A stretch of DNA of 64,000 nt from Salmonella enterica subsp. enterica serovar Typhimurium str. LT2 (GTDB taxonomy: Bacteria; Pseudomonadota; Gammaproteobacteria; Enterobacterales; Enterobacteriaceae), in the NCBI RefSeq assembly GCF_000006945.2, contig NC_003197.2:1860001-1924000 (forward strand), read 5' to 3'. Positions 55,216 to 64,000 of this stretch are shown piece by piece (positions within the stretch are counted from its first letter, which is position 1; the number at the start of each line of letters is the position of its first letter). The position numbers and the translations under genes are program-made. The notes under the pieces were generated by a model. The model saw only the letters and a list, made by a program, of their open reading frames with translations. It ran no database searches and was not told where the DNA came from.

Positions 55216-56901
55216 TCAGGCTTTATTGTCTACTTTGCCACGGGCTTCGTCACGCAGTTCTCGTCGTAAAATTTTCCCAACGTTAGATTTTGGTAATTCC
55301 TCGCGAAACTCGACCTGTTTGGGCACCTTATATCCGGTCAGATGGCGACGGCAGAAGGTGATCAACGCATCGTCAGTCAATGCCGGATCTTTCTTAACCA
55401 CAAAAAGCTTCACCGCTTCGCCGCTACTACCGGAAGGCACGCCAACCGCCGCGACTTCCTGCACGCCAGAATGCTGCATCACCACATCTTCAATTTCGTT
55501 TGGATAAACGTTGAAACCAGAAACCAGAATCATATCTTTCTTACGATCGACAATCCGCAGAAAGCCGTCTTCATCCATAACCGCAATATCGCCCGTATGC
55601 AGCCAGCCATCTTTAATGATTTCATCCGTCGCGTCAGGACGCTGCCAGTATCCCAGCATAACCTGCGGGCCTTTCACGCAAAGCTCTCCGGCCTCACCCG
55701 GCGCGACTTCGTTGTCATCGTCATCCACCAGTTTGGCTTCTGTTGACGGTACTGGCAGGCCGATACTGCCGCTGTGATAATCAATATCATGCGGGTTGAC
55801 GCTCACCAGCGGGGCGCACTCGGTCAGCCCGTAGCCTTCCAGCAGGTATTGCCCGGTCAGCTTTACCCAACGTTCCGCAACGACGTTTTGCACCGGCATC
55901 CCGCCGCCGGCTGACAGATGCAGCGAAGAAAAATCCAGCTGTTGAAACTCTTTATTATTGAGCAGGGCGTTGAATAACGTATTAACGCCAGTCATCGCCG
56001 TAAATGGATATTTCGCCAGCTCCTTGACCAGACCGGGGATATCACGCGGATTGGTAATCAGCAGGTTTTGCCCACCCAGCTCGATAAAAAGCAGACAGTT
56101 CATGGTTAAGGCAAAAATGTGATACAGCGGCAGCGCGGTCACTACCAGCTCTTTCCCCGGGTGCAGCAGCGGCCCATAGGTCGCTTTCACCTGCTCCAGA
56201 TTCGCCAGCATATTGCGGTGGGTCAACATCGCGCCTTTCGCCACGCCCGTCGTACCGCCGGTATATTGCAGGAAAGCCAGATCTTCAGCGACAACCTCGG
56301 GTTTGACATACTGCATACGGTAGCCATGCTGTAGCGCGCTGCGAAACGAGATCGCATCTGGCAAGTGGTATTTTGGCACCAGACGCTTGATGTATTTCAC
56401 GACAAAGTTAACAACCGTACCTTTGGCGGTAGAAAGCTGGTCGCCCATCCGCGTCAGAATAACGTGCTGTACCGACGTTTTCTCGACTACTTTTTCCAGC
56501 GTATGGGCAAAGTTAGAAACAATAATGATTGCCGCCGCGCCGCTATCGTTAAGCTGATGCTCAAGTTCGCGCGGCGTGTACAGCGGGTTAACGTTCACCA
56601 CAATCATGCCAGCGCGTAAAATACCAAATAGCGCGACAGGATACTGCAACAGGTTTGGCATCATCAGCGCCACACGGTCGCCTTTTTTGAGTCCCAGCCC
56701 TTGTTGTAAATAAGCCGCAAATGCCCGACTACGTTCTTCTAATTTACGGAAGGTCATTACCTCCCCCATATTGACGAACGCAGGCTGATCGGCATAGCGC
56801 GTCGCCGCATGTTCAAACAGTTCAACCAGGGATTGATAACGGTCAGGGTTGATCTCCGCCGGAACATCAGCAGGATAACGGTTAAGCCAAACCTTCTTCA
56901 A
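55216..56901 (-). CDS. fadD: Long-chain fatty acid--CoA ligase FadD
   Basis: Activates long-chain fatty acids to acyl-CoA at the inner membrane for uptake and beta-oxidation. The 561 residues have the AMP-binding motif YTGGTTGVAKGA (about 213) and the fatty-acyl motif DGWLHTGDIAVMDEDGFLRIVDRKKD. The start is TTG 56901 with GAGGTG, matching the E. coli length; an in-frame ATG lies 33 bases further upstream. A FadR-like operator lies upstream. Confidence 0.96.
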   Translation of the reverse strand: MKKVWLNRYPADVPAEINPDRYQSLVELFEHAATRYADQPAFVNMGEVMTFRKLEERSRAFAAYLQQGLGLKKGDRVALMMPNLLQYPVALFGILRAGMIVVNVNPLYTPRELEHQLNDSGAAAIIIVSNFAHTLEKVVEKTSVQHVILTRMGDQLSTAKGTVVNFVVKYIKRLVPKYHLPDAISFRSALQHGYRMQYVKPEVVAEDLAFLQYTGGTTGVAKGAMLTHRNMLANLEQVKATYGPLLHPGKELVVTALPLYHIFALTMNCLLFIELGGQNLLITNPRDIPGLVKELAKYPFTAMTGVNTLFNALLNNKEFQQLDFSSLHLSAGGGMPVQNVVAERWVKLTGQYLLEGYGLTECAPLVSVNPHDIDYHSGSIGLPVPSTEAKLVDDDDNEVAPGEAGELCVKGPQVMLGYWQRPDATDEIIKDGWLHTGDIAVMDEDGFLRIVDRKKDMILVSGFNVYPNEIEDVVMQHSGVQEVAAVGVPSGSSGEAVKLFVVKKDPALTDDALITFCRRHLTGYKVPKQVEFREELPKSNVGKILRRELRDEARGKVDNKA

Positions 56902-56973
56902 TGCATCACCTCTAAAATGAGTGTTCGTCGTCATCACAACCCCAGTTAATAAACAAGTCGTTAACATTATATT

Positions 56974-56990
56974 AACTCAGCGTACCAGTT
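56974..56990 (-). promoter_or_regulatory. FadR-like operator and promoter of fadD
   Basis: On the minus strand AACTGGTACGCTGAGTT matches the FadR consensus family (AACTGGTCNGACCNGTT-like) and is followed by a TATAAT -10 box. It lies about 75-90 bases upstream of fadD, where FadR is known to repress it. Confidence 0.65.
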
Positions 56991-57060
56991 TATTAATTAC
57001 GCAACTGAAAGGTTGCGAAGCGCGTCACTATTTATTTTTATTATGTCTCTATGAATGCAG

Positions 57061-57083
57061 AAACAGCGGACCAGCCGCTGTTT
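57061..57083. terminator. Hairpin after yeaY
   Basis: AAACAGCGG (57061-57069) and CCGCTGTTT (57075-57083) form a 9-bp stem with a 5-base loop 23 bases beyond the yeaY stop, upstream of fadD. The T run on the minus strand is weak. Confidence 0.55.
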
Positions 57084-57105
57084 CTTTTATTGATAAAACA
57101 AAGAG

Positions 57106-57687
57106 TTACTCTGTTACTATCGTCTGAACCTCCGCGGGTCCAGGGTTATACCATCCCCAACCGCCATAGCCATAAGGCCAGGCGCGTCCGCCGTAAAACC
57201 ACGGATCGATCGGCTGTGGAGGCATGACGACCTGCTGAACAAGATGCCAGCGTTTATAGCCGGTAGCCTGCATCAGCATAAATTTATACGGCGTATTGCC
57301 GATTTTACCGTCAACCGTGCCGGTTATCGGGCCGACAACGGTAACTAACTGGCCACGGAAGTCCACCGGGTCCAGAAAACCGTTCACATCGGCAAAAATT
57401 CTGCCGCGCGAGGCTTCGCCCAGAACAGGACGCGCGCCGCTATCAAGCGGTACGGTCGCGATTTCAAGCCGGGTTTTTCCCTGCTGATTTTGCACCGCCA
57501 CAACTTTGCCGCCAAAACGCGCCTCTTGCCCGATATAGAGCTGCGGCGCATTCATCACCCGCACCAAATCCTGCTGCGGCGTCGGACTCGAACCTTTAAT
57601 GGCATCCGGGATAGTCACGCAACCGCTCAGCATAAGCGCAAAAGCGCACGCCAGCGCCCCTTTTATTAACCGTTTTTGAACCGCCAT
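57106..57687 (-). CDS. yeaY: Slp-family outer-membrane lipoprotein YeaY
   Basis: A 193-residue lipoprotein of the Slp family with lipobox MLSGC (Cys23) and a tyrosine/glycine-rich C-terminus (PWFYGGRAWPYGYGGWGW). In E. coli it is a sigma-E regulon member, but no sigma-E promoter was recognised here. AAGGAG precedes the ATG. Confidence 0.93.
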   Translation of the reverse strand: MAVQKRLIKGALACAFALMLSGCVTIPDAIKGSSPTPQQDLVRVMNAPQLYIGQEARFGGKVVAVQNQQGKTRLEIATVPLDSGARPVLGEASRGRIFADVNGFLDPVDFRGQLVTVVGPITGTVDGKIGNTPYKFMLMQATGYKRWHLVQQVVMPPQPIDPWFYGGRAWPYGYGGWGWYNPGPAEVQTIVTE

Positions 57688-57758
57688 GATGCGACTCCTT
57701 TTTCTCGACCTCTATTCCACCCCACAGCATAAAGTATGGGGGGTAATAGTAGTGAGAG

Positions 57759-58454
57759 TCATTCTTTGCCGGGAAGTTTCTTCCACGCCACTTCGTTACG
57801 CAAATAAACCGGCTCGGCATGTTCCACGGCAACGGTCTCTCCTGCCGCCAGCTTTTGACTGGCGATGGGCAACATATCTTCCGCTGCCGGGAGCGACACC
57901 TCCCCATCATGAAGCGTCAGGCCGCATTCCTTCGCCAGATCGGGCCACGCGGACCAACCCGTTCCTACGGTCGCCCACTCGCCGGAAAGCTGTTTCAACC
58001 GCTCGCCGACCCGTTCCGGTTTCAGCACCGCTTCCGTCTCTTCGCCCTGCCAGACGCCCTGCGCATCACGCTGGTATTCCGCCCAGTACACTTCGCCCAT
58101 CCGCGCATCAATCGCGGCGAGTACGCGGGTCGCGCCGGTTTTACGCCATGCACCCTGCGCCATCGTGGCAAGCGTTGAAACACCGATCATCGGCAGATTT
58201 GCCCCTAACGCCAGCCCTTGCGCAATACCAATGCCGATACGCACGCCGGTAAAGCTGCCCGGACCGCGCCCAAACGCCAGCGCATCTATCTCATTGAGCG
58301 AGGCGCCGCTGGCGGCCAGAATCTCCTGCACCATGGGCAGGATACGTTGAGTGTGTTCTCGTGGACAAAGCTCAAAGTGAGCATTGATAGTACCGTTGTT
58401 CCACAGGGCGACAGAACAGGCCTCTGTGGCGGTATCGATAGCCAGAATTCGCAT
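57759..58454 (-). CDS. tsaB: tRNA threonylcarbamoyladenosine protein TsaB
   Basis: ASKHA-fold partner of TsaD in making the universal t6A modification of tRNAs that decode ANN codons; required for TsaD activity. The 231 residues begin [18 protein letters not shown], the family ATPase-fold start, and contain [17 protein letters not shown]. It lies between yoaA and yeaY, all leftward. Confidence 0.96.
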
Positions 58455-58511
58455 GAGGTTTCGTGCTTAGATCAATAAAATAGCGCGCATCTTACCATAC
58501 TCCGTAACAAA

Positions 58512-60422
58512 TTACTCGGCGGATGGAATCGCAAGAAAGCGAACGGCACGGGCGATATCACGCGTGCGCGGCGCAGGAGGCAGGCTGGCGAGAAACGTGG
58601 CGCCATAGGGCCGCATCACCAGCCGGTTATCACAAATCACTAACACCCCGCGATCGTCCGCATCGCGAATCAGCCGCCCCACCCCCTGCTTCAGCGTAAT
58701 CACCGCGTCGGGCAGTTGAACCTCATCAAACGGATCGCCACCGCGCAAACGACAGTCTTCCATTCGCGCTTTTAACAGCGGGTCGTCCGGGGAGGTAAAC
58801 GGCAATTTGTCGATAATCACCAACGATAACGTATCGCCGCGCACGTCCACCCCTTCCCAGAAGCTGCTGGTGGCGACGAGCAGCGCGTTGCCGGCGCTAA
58901 CAAATTGCTGTAACAGTTGGCCTTTACTGGTTTCCCCTTGCAACAATACCGGCAGCGTCATGGTGGCGCGAAACTGCTCCGCCAAATCGCGCATCATGGC
59001 GTGTGAGGTGCACAGCATAAAACATCGCCCGTTATTGGCTTCGATAATCGGCCTGAGCATAGCCGCCAACTGTCGCGCCGCGCCGGGCTGGTTGGTTTGC
59101 GGTAGGTTACGCGGTACGCAGAGTAACGCCTGGCGCGTATAGTCGAATGGGCTGGGCAGTAGCATGGATTCTGCCTGTTCAATTCCAAGACGGGCGGTAA
59201 AGTGGTGAAGATCATCATTTACCGACAACGTGGCTGAGGTAAAAATCCAGCTACCGGGCTTCTGTTCCATCACCTCTTTGAATTTGTCCGCCACGGTGAG
59301 CGGCGTCAGCGCCAGGGTGAAATGGCGCGAGGTGCACTCATACCAGTAGCTGTATCCCGGCTGATTGATCTCTTTTAAGCGTTTCAGCCGTGAACGGTAT
59401 AGCGTGGCGCGTTCAAAAGCCGCATCCAGCAGCGCCGAACGGCCCAGCGACAGCTTCGCCACGTCGTAACAAAGCTCCAGCGTATCATCCAGCAGTAAAA
59501 ATGCCCGTTGGATACGTGAGTCGGCTAACAGTTCACGCAAATTTCCCCGGTAGCCGGGCTCCCCCAGTTGCAGACGAAAATCCTGGGCGCTCTGGGCAAG
59601 GCGATCGGCGCATTTTTGCAACTGTTGAGTGTCTTTCAGTTCCGTCCGGTAGGCGATGGTGATGTCTTTTGCTAAATCCAGCAACTGACGGCTGGAGAGC
59701 GATTGTCCGAAATACTGGCTGGCGATGTCAGGCAGTTGGTGGGCTTCATCGAAGATCATTACTTCAGCCTGAGGGATAAGTTCGCCAAACCCGCTCTCTT
59801 TAACCACCATATCCGCAAGAAATAGGTGGTGGTTTACAATCACCACATCCGCGTCCATCGCCTTTTTACGCGCTTTCACCACAAAGCACTCTTTGTAGAG
59901 CGGGCAATCGCTGCCAAGGCAGTTGTCGTTGGTACTGGTGACCAACGGCCAGGCCTGGGAATCCTCCGCCACGCTGACGCAGGTGCTGATATCGCCATCC
60001 CGCGTCTGATTTGACCAGGAGCGCAGCAATATCACGTCGCTTAACGTTTGTACCGGTAAATCGCCGCCCGCCAGCGCTTGTTGTTCCAGCCGCTCCAGGC
60101 AGAGGTAGTTTGAACGTCCTTTCAACAGGGCCGTCTTACCGGTAAACGCCAACGCTTTTGCTACCGTCGGCAGATCGCGGCTGTAGAGTTGATCCTGCAA
60201 CGCTTTCGACCCGGTCGAAATAATGACTTTTTTCCCGGCGCGCAACGCCGGAGCGAGGTAAGCATAGGTCTTCCCGGTTCCGGTGCCGGCTTCAACAACC
60301 AGAGGCTGCGCATTTTCAATCGCTTGTGTTACGGCAACCGCCATTTGTCGCTGTGGTTCGCGCGGTTTAAAGCCGGTTATCGCTTTGGCCAGTTGGCCAT
60401 CTGCTGCAAAATCGTCCGTCAC
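58512..60422 (-). CDS. yoaA: Iron-sulfur DNA helicase YoaA
   Basis: XPD/DinG-type superfamily-2 helicase; in E. coli it works with the clamp loader subunit HolC in repair of stalled forks. The 636 residues have Walker A GTGTGKT (46-52), four cysteines that would bind an [4Fe-4S] cluster (Cys108, 168, 173, 179), the DEAH box at 225-228 and motif VI GVGRLIRDADDRG. It is divergent from yoaB. Confidence 0.95.
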   Translation of the reverse strand: MTDDFAADGQLAKAITGFKPREPQRQMAVAVTQAIENAQPLVVEAGTGTGKTYAYLAPALRAGKKVIISTGSKALQDQLYSRDLPTVAKALAFTGKTALLKGRSNYLCLERLEQQALAGGDLPVQTLSDVILLRSWSNQTRDGDISTCVSVAEDSQAWPLVTSTNDNCLGSDCPLYKECFVVKARKKAMDADVVIVNHHLFLADMVVKESGFGELIPQAEVMIFDEAHQLPDIASQYFGQSLSSRQLLDLAKDITIAYRTELKDTQQLQKCADRLAQSAQDFRLQLGEPGYRGNLRELLADSRIQRAFLLLDDTLELCYDVAKLSLGRSALLDAAFERATLYRSRLKRLKEINQPGYSYWYECTSRHFTLALTPLTVADKFKEVMEQKPGSWIFTSATLSVNDDLHHFTARLGIEQAESMLLPSPFDYTRQALLCVPRNLPQTNQPGAARQLAAMLRPIIEANNGRCFMLCTSHAMMRDLAEQFRATMTLPVLLQGETSKGQLLQQFVSAGNALLVATSSFWEGVDVRGDTLSLVIIDKLPFTSPDDPLLKARMEDCRLRGGDPFDEVQLPDAVITLKQGVGRLIRDADDRGVLVICDNRLVMRPYGATFLASLPPAPRTRDIARAVRFLAIPSAE

Positions 60423-60552
60423 ACTGCCCCCTGTTAATTTGCACAGGGATTATGTCAGGGTAGAAAGGCTTACGCCAGTTACAGAGGTGACGGCGGCGCC
60501 ACATTGTGGCAGTCTTGAACCATTCAAATGAAAAGCAAATGAGGAATAAGTA

Positions 60553-60897
60553 ATGTCTATCGTGCGTATTGATGCCGAAGATCGTTGGTCAGACGTGGTG
60601 ATCTACAATAATACGCTGTGGTATACCGGCGTGCCGGAAAACCTGGACGCCGATGCTTTTGAGCAAACGGCGAATACTCTGGCGCAAATTGATGCGGTGC
60701 TGGAAAAACAGGGCTCCAGTAAGTCACGTATTCTGGATGCCACTATTTTTCTGAGCGATAAAGCGGATTTTGCCGCCATGAATAAGGCGTGGGATGCGTG
60801 GGTCGTCGCAGGCCATGCGCCGGTACGCTGTACCGTACAGGCCGGGTTGATGAACCCGAAATATAAAGTTGAGATTAAGATTGTCGCGGCGGTATAA
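60553..60897 (+). CDS. yoaB: RidA-family protein YoaB
   Basis: A 114-residue member of the YjgF/YER057c/RidA family, whose classical members hydrolyse reactive enamine/imine intermediates; this paralogue may have a related role. The conserved arginine in APVRCTVQAGL and RILDATIFLSD are present. GAGGAATAAG precedes the ATG. The yoaC gene that follows in E. coli K-12 is missing. Confidence 0.93.
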   Translation: MSIVRIDAEDRWSDVVIYNNTLWYTGVPENLDADAFEQTANTLAQIDAVLEKQGSSKSRILDATIFLSDKADFAAMNKAWDAWVVAGHAPVRCTVQAGLMNPKYKVEIKIVAAV

Positions 60898-60902
60898 GCC
60901 GG

Positions 60903-61082
60903 TTATTCGTCTTCATCCTCAAAACGCGCCACTATCCGTTCGCCGGTATGGTTGGCGCGAAGTTCGCCCGCCACCTGGGCAATCGCTTCTCCGCTACTCA
61001 TACCTTGCGACATCAATTCCTGGATACGTTCTACGGCTTTTTGCTGTTGTTCATGACTGAGTGAAGGTAAACCTGCAAACAT
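60903..61082 (-). CDS. yoaH: UPF0181 family protein YoaH
   Basis: A 59-residue protein (UPF0181), beginning [16 protein letters not shown] and ending in an acidic tail FEDEDE. Function is unknown. It is convergent with yoaB with only a 5-base gap, and divergent from pabB. Confidence 0.93.
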
Positions 61083-61162
61083 GATTAACTCCTGCTAAAT
61101 TGTTAGCGCTAATTATTTCACGCTACCCGGCGGTAAGCCAGTAGTGTTGTAACGAGTCAGGA

Positions 61163-62527
61163 ATGATGAAGACGTTATCTCCCACTGTTATCACCTTACC
61201 CTGGCGTCCGGACGCCGCTGAACACTATTTTGCGCCCGTAAACCATTTGCCCTGGGCGATGCTGCTGCATTCAGGTGATGCTATTCATCCCTATAACCGT
61301 TTTGATATTCTGGTCGCCGATCCTGTCACCACACTGACCACGCGCGCGCAGGAAACCACGGTATGTACTGCGCGCACGACTACCGTCACTCTCGACGATC
61401 CGTTACACGTTTTGCAGACTCAACTGGAGGCGCTGCCTTTTCATCCTCAGCCTGACCCTGACTTACCCTTTCAGGGCGGCGCGCTGGGTCTGTTTGGTTA
61501 TGATTTAGGGCGGCGTTTCGAAATTTTGCCCGATACTGCCGCGCGCGATATCGCTTTACCCGATATGGCGATTGGCCTTTACGACTGGGCGCTGATTGTC
61601 GATCACCAAAAACAGGTGGTGTCGCTGATAAGCTATCACGATGCAGACGCCCGATATCGCTGGCTCACCAGCCAGCGCGCGCCGACCCGCACGCCCTTCA
61701 GGCTTACCTCAGCCTGGCAATCCAATATGACGCGTTGCGAGTATGGCGAGAAGTTTCGTCAGGTGCAGGCCTGGCTGCACAGCGGGGACTGCTATCAGGT
61801 CAATCTTTCCCAGCGTTTTCAGGCGAGCTACGAGGGTGATGAATGGCAGGCTTTCGAACGCCTTAACCGCGCCAATCGCGCCCCGTTCAGCGCCTTTCTT
61901 CGTTTACATGACGGCGCCATATTGAGCCTTTCTCCCGAGCGTTTTATCCAACTGGAGAATGGTCATATCCAGACGCGCCCGATCAAAGGTACGCTTCCAC
62001 GGCTTAACGATCCGCAGGCGGATCGTCAGCAGGCGCAGAAACTGGCTAATTCAATGAAAGATCGCGCTGAAAATTTGATGATTGTCGATTTGATGCGTAA
62101 CGATATTGGCCGGGTCGCCGTACCAGGTTCGGTGAAAGTGCCGGAACTGTTCGTCGTCGAACCATTTCCTGCCGTTCACCATCTGGTTAGCACCATTACC
62201 GCCCGTTTACCGGACTCGCTTCATGCTACCGACCTGCTGCGCGCGGCTTTCCCCGGCGGCTCCATTACCGGCGCGCCTAAAGTGCGGGCAATGGAAATTA
62301 TCGACGAACTGGAGCCGCAGCGACGCAACGCCTGGTGCGGTAGCATCGGTTATCTGAGTTTCTGCGGCAAGATGGATACCAGTATTACTATCCGCACCGT
62401 CACGGCAACGCAGGGCCAACTCTATTGCTCAGCCGGCGGCGGTATCGTGGCCGATAGCAACGAAGAAGCGGAATATCAGGAAACTTTTGATAAAGTTAAT
62501 CGTATCCTGCACCCACTGGAGAACTAA
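61163..62527 (+). CDS. pabB: Aminodeoxychorismate synthase component I
   Basis: Makes 4-amino-4-deoxychorismate from chorismate and ammonia supplied by PabA, for folate synthesis. The 454 residues include the active-site lysine motif PIKGT (Lys275) and the chorismate-binding segments DRAENLMIVDLMRNDIGRV and GGSITGAPKVRAMEII. The ATG at 61163 was kept, giving MMKTLSPT; the next codon could also serve. nudL follows after 3 bases. Confidence 0.96.
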   Translation: MMKTLSPTVITLPWRPDAAEHYFAPVNHLPWAMLLHSGDAIHPYNRFDILVADPVTTLTTRAQETTVCTARTTTVTLDDPLHVLQTQLEALPFHPQPDPDLPFQGGALGLFGYDLGRRFEILPDTAARDIALPDMAIGLYDWALIVDHQKQVVSLISYHDADARYRWLTSQRAPTRTPFRLTSAWQSNMTRCEYGEKFRQVQAWLHSGDCYQVNLSQRFQASYEGDEWQAFERLNRANRAPFSAFLRLHDGAILSLSPERFIQLENGHIQTRPIKGTLPRLNDPQADRQQAQKLANSMKDRAENLMIVDLMRNDIGRVAVPGSVKVPELFVVEPFPAVHHLVSTITARLPDSLHATDLLRAAFPGGSITGAPKVRAMEIIDELEPQRRNAWCGSIGYLSFCGKMDTSITIRTVTATQGQLYCSAGGGIVADSNEEAEYQETFDKVNRILHPLEN

Positions 62528-62530
62528 TAC

Positions 62531-63109
62531 GTGGATACCAGCCGTCTGACGCTCGATCATTTCTTATCGCGCTTTCAGCTTTTGCGCCCGCAGATGACTC
62601 ATGAAACGTTAAATCAACGTCAGGCCGCCGTACTGATCCCTGTGGTTCGCCGCCCCCAGCCGGGGCTGCTGTTGACCCAGCGGGCTATTCATTTGCGCAA
62701 ACACGCCGGACAGGTCGCCTTTCCCGGCGGGGCCGTGGACAGTACCGATGCTTCGCTTATCGCCGCAGCGCTTCGCGAAGCGCAGGAGGAAGTCGCCATC
62801 CCGCCGCAAGCCGTGGAAGTGATTGGCGTTTTACCGCCGGTAGACAGCGTGACCGGTTTTCAGGTCACCCCGGTGGTCGGCATTATTCCGCCAAATCTCC
62901 CCTGGCGCGCCAGTGAAGACGAAGTGTCTGCGGTGTTTGAAATGCCGCTGGCGCAAGCGTTGCAACTGGGGCGATATCATCCGCTTGATGTTTACCGTCG
63001 CGGCAATTCGCACCGCGTATGGCTCTCCTGGTATGAGCATTATTTCGTCTGGGGCATGACCGCAAACATTCTTCGTGAGCTGGCGCTGCAAATTGGCGTA
63101 AAGCCCTGA
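62531..63109 (+). CDS. nudL: Nudix hydrolase NudL
   Basis: A 192-residue CoA-type Nudix hydrolase (E. coli yeaB); the substrate is not firmly established. The Nudix box GGAVDSTDASLIAAALREAQEEV is intact, with the catalytic Glu residues in REAQEEV. The start is GTG 62531, 3 bases after pabB, giving the family length; the two are co-transcribed. Confidence 0.93.
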   Translation: MDTSRLTLDHFLSRFQLLRPQMTHETLNQRQAAVLIPVVRRPQPGLLLTQRAIHLRKHAGQVAFPGGAVDSTDASLIAAALREAQEEVAIPPQAVEVIGVLPPVDSVTGFQVTPVVGIIPPNLPWRASEDEVSAVFEMPLAQALQLGRYHPLDVYRRGNSHRVWLSWYEHYFVWGMTANILRELALQIGVKP

Positions 63110-63126
63110 CTGTACACAACGCCATT

Positions 63127-63187
63127 CACGTTGCCTCAAGGCGGTAACAATCGCCTCCCCCAAAGAGGCAGCCTGAAGGGCAACGTG
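63127..63187 (+). other. Structured 61-base inverted-repeat element (nudL-sdaA)
   Basis: CACGTTGCC (63127-63135) and GGCAACGTG (63179-63187) form an outer 9-bp stem. Inside, AGGCG (63139-63143) can pair with CGCCT (63152-63156), or GCCTC (63153-63157) can pair with GAGGC. It sits between nudL and sdaA, without a T run after it, so it is not a plain terminator. Function is unknown. Confidence 0.5.
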
Positions 63188-63372
63188 TATATACTTAACT
63201 TTACGCGCGTAAGACACGACTTGAGATTACTGTCGCAATATTAGTAAAAACGCGGTTATTCATTAGTTTAATTCATGTGAATAGTTAAGCTGATGCCAGC
63301 GTTCCCTCTTACACTATGCGCAGTTATAACATCGTAACCGGAAGCCCCGGTTGCCCTGTCAGGAGTATTATC

Positions 63373-64000
63373 GTGATTAGCCTATTCGACATGTTTAAGG
63401 TAGGGATTGGTCCCTCCTCTTCCCACACTGTTGGCCCGATGAAGGCCGGTAAACAGTTCGTCGATGACCTGGTCGAAAAAGGATTACTGGATAACGTTAC
63501 CCGCGTCGCTGTCGATGTCTACGGCTCGCTGTCGCTGACGGGGAAAGGTCACCATACCGATATCGCCATTATTATGGGTCTGGCGGGTAATGAACCCGCT
63601 ACCGTGGATATTGATAGTATCCCCGGTTTTATTCGCGACGTCGAAACGCGCGAGCGTCTGTTACTGGCCCAGGGACGTCACGAAGTCGACTTCCCGAAAG
63701 ATGACGGAATGCGTTTTCACAACGGCAATTTGCCGCTGCATGAAAACGGGATGCAGATCCACGCCTGGCATGACGACACGGTCATTTATAGCAAGACGTA
63801 CTATTCCATCGGCGGCGGCTTTATCGTTGATGAAGAGCATTTCGGCCAGGAAGCGACGAATGAGGTTACTGTACCTTATCCGTTTAAATCGGCGAAAGAA
63901 ATGCTGGAGTATTGCAACAGTACCGGCCTTTCACTCTCCGGCATGGTGATGCAAAACGAACTGGCGCTGCATAGCAAGAAAGAGATTGAAGAGTATTTCG
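63373..64000 (+). CDS. sdaA: L-serine deaminase I (5' part)
   Basis: Converts L-serine to pyruvate and ammonia using a [4Fe-4S] cluster. About 209 residues are present before the window ends; the family is about 454. The start is GTG 63373 with AGGAG, giving MISLFDMFKVGIGPSSSHTVGPM, the conserved SSSHT-GP substrate motif of the beta domain. The cluster cysteines are beyond the window. Confidence 0.97.
   Translation, partial: MISLFDMFKVGIGPSSSHTVGPMKAGKQFVDDLVEKGLLDNVTRVAVDVYGSLSLTGKGHHTDIAIIMGLAGNEPATVDIDSIPGFIRDVETRERLLLAQGRHEVDFPKDDGMRFHNGNLPLHENGMQIHAWHDDTVIYSKTYYSIGGGFIVDEEHFGQEATNEVTVPYPFKSAKEMLEYCNSTGLSLSGMVMQNELALHSKKEIEEYF

Overview
The window is about 64 kb of enterobacterial chromosome. 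Protein sequences, gene order and REP-type palindromes identify it as Salmonella enterica. It carries the Salmonella/E. coli conserved blocks narGK-narXL, prfA-hemA-prs, dadAX, minCDE and fadD-pabB. It also carries a Salmonella-type hydrogenase/cytochrome bd-II block and a Salmonella-type NAD-dependent glutamate dehydrogenase. No phage, insertion sequence, CRISPR array, rRNA or tRNA was found. Serovar cannot be told from this sequence alone.

Layout. 1-6715: nitrate respiration (narG 5' part, narK, and the divergent sensor/regulator pair narX-narL), with FNR boxes and arrays of NarL heptamers. 6716-10378: ychO, ychN, chaB, chaA. 10401-15704: leftward run kdsA, sirB1, sirB2, prmC, prfA, hemA. 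16018-22903: lolB-ispE-prs (with a PurR operator inside ispE), dauA, ychH, pth, ychF. 23062-34850: accessory block, made of an orphan 421-aa protein of unknown function, the hyaABCDEF hydrogenase-1 operon running directly into cyxAB and a 29-aa AppX-like microprotein (cytochrome bd-II oxidase), and gdhA. 35064-48366: treA, ymgE, ycgR, emtA, ldcA, cvrA, dadAX, ycgB, fadR, nhaB. 48508-52081: dsbB, an NsrR-site-preceded YeaR-like gene, three very small leftward ORFs, ycgN, ycgM, ycgL. 52081-53894: minCDE. 54016-64000: rnd, fadD, yeaY, tsaB, yoaA, yoaB, yoaH, pabB, nudL, and the 5' part of sdaA.

How genes work together. NarX/NarL sense nitrate and switch on narK and narGHJI. HyaABC feeds electrons from H2 into the quinone pool and the adjacent CyxAB oxidase can pass them to O2 at low tension. 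PrmC methylates the GGQ glutamine of RF1, which is encoded by the gene it overlaps. DadX/DadA degrade alanine, FadR controls fadD (a FadR-like operator is visible), and MinCDE place the septum.

Most of the window is ordinary core genome. The parts deserving a second look are the orphan 421-aa gene at 23062-24327, the small-protein cluster at 49560-50204, the matched terminators that bracket the accessory block, and several unexplained palindromic intergenic elements. Comparisons with E. coli K-12 gene order are from memory, not from a search.
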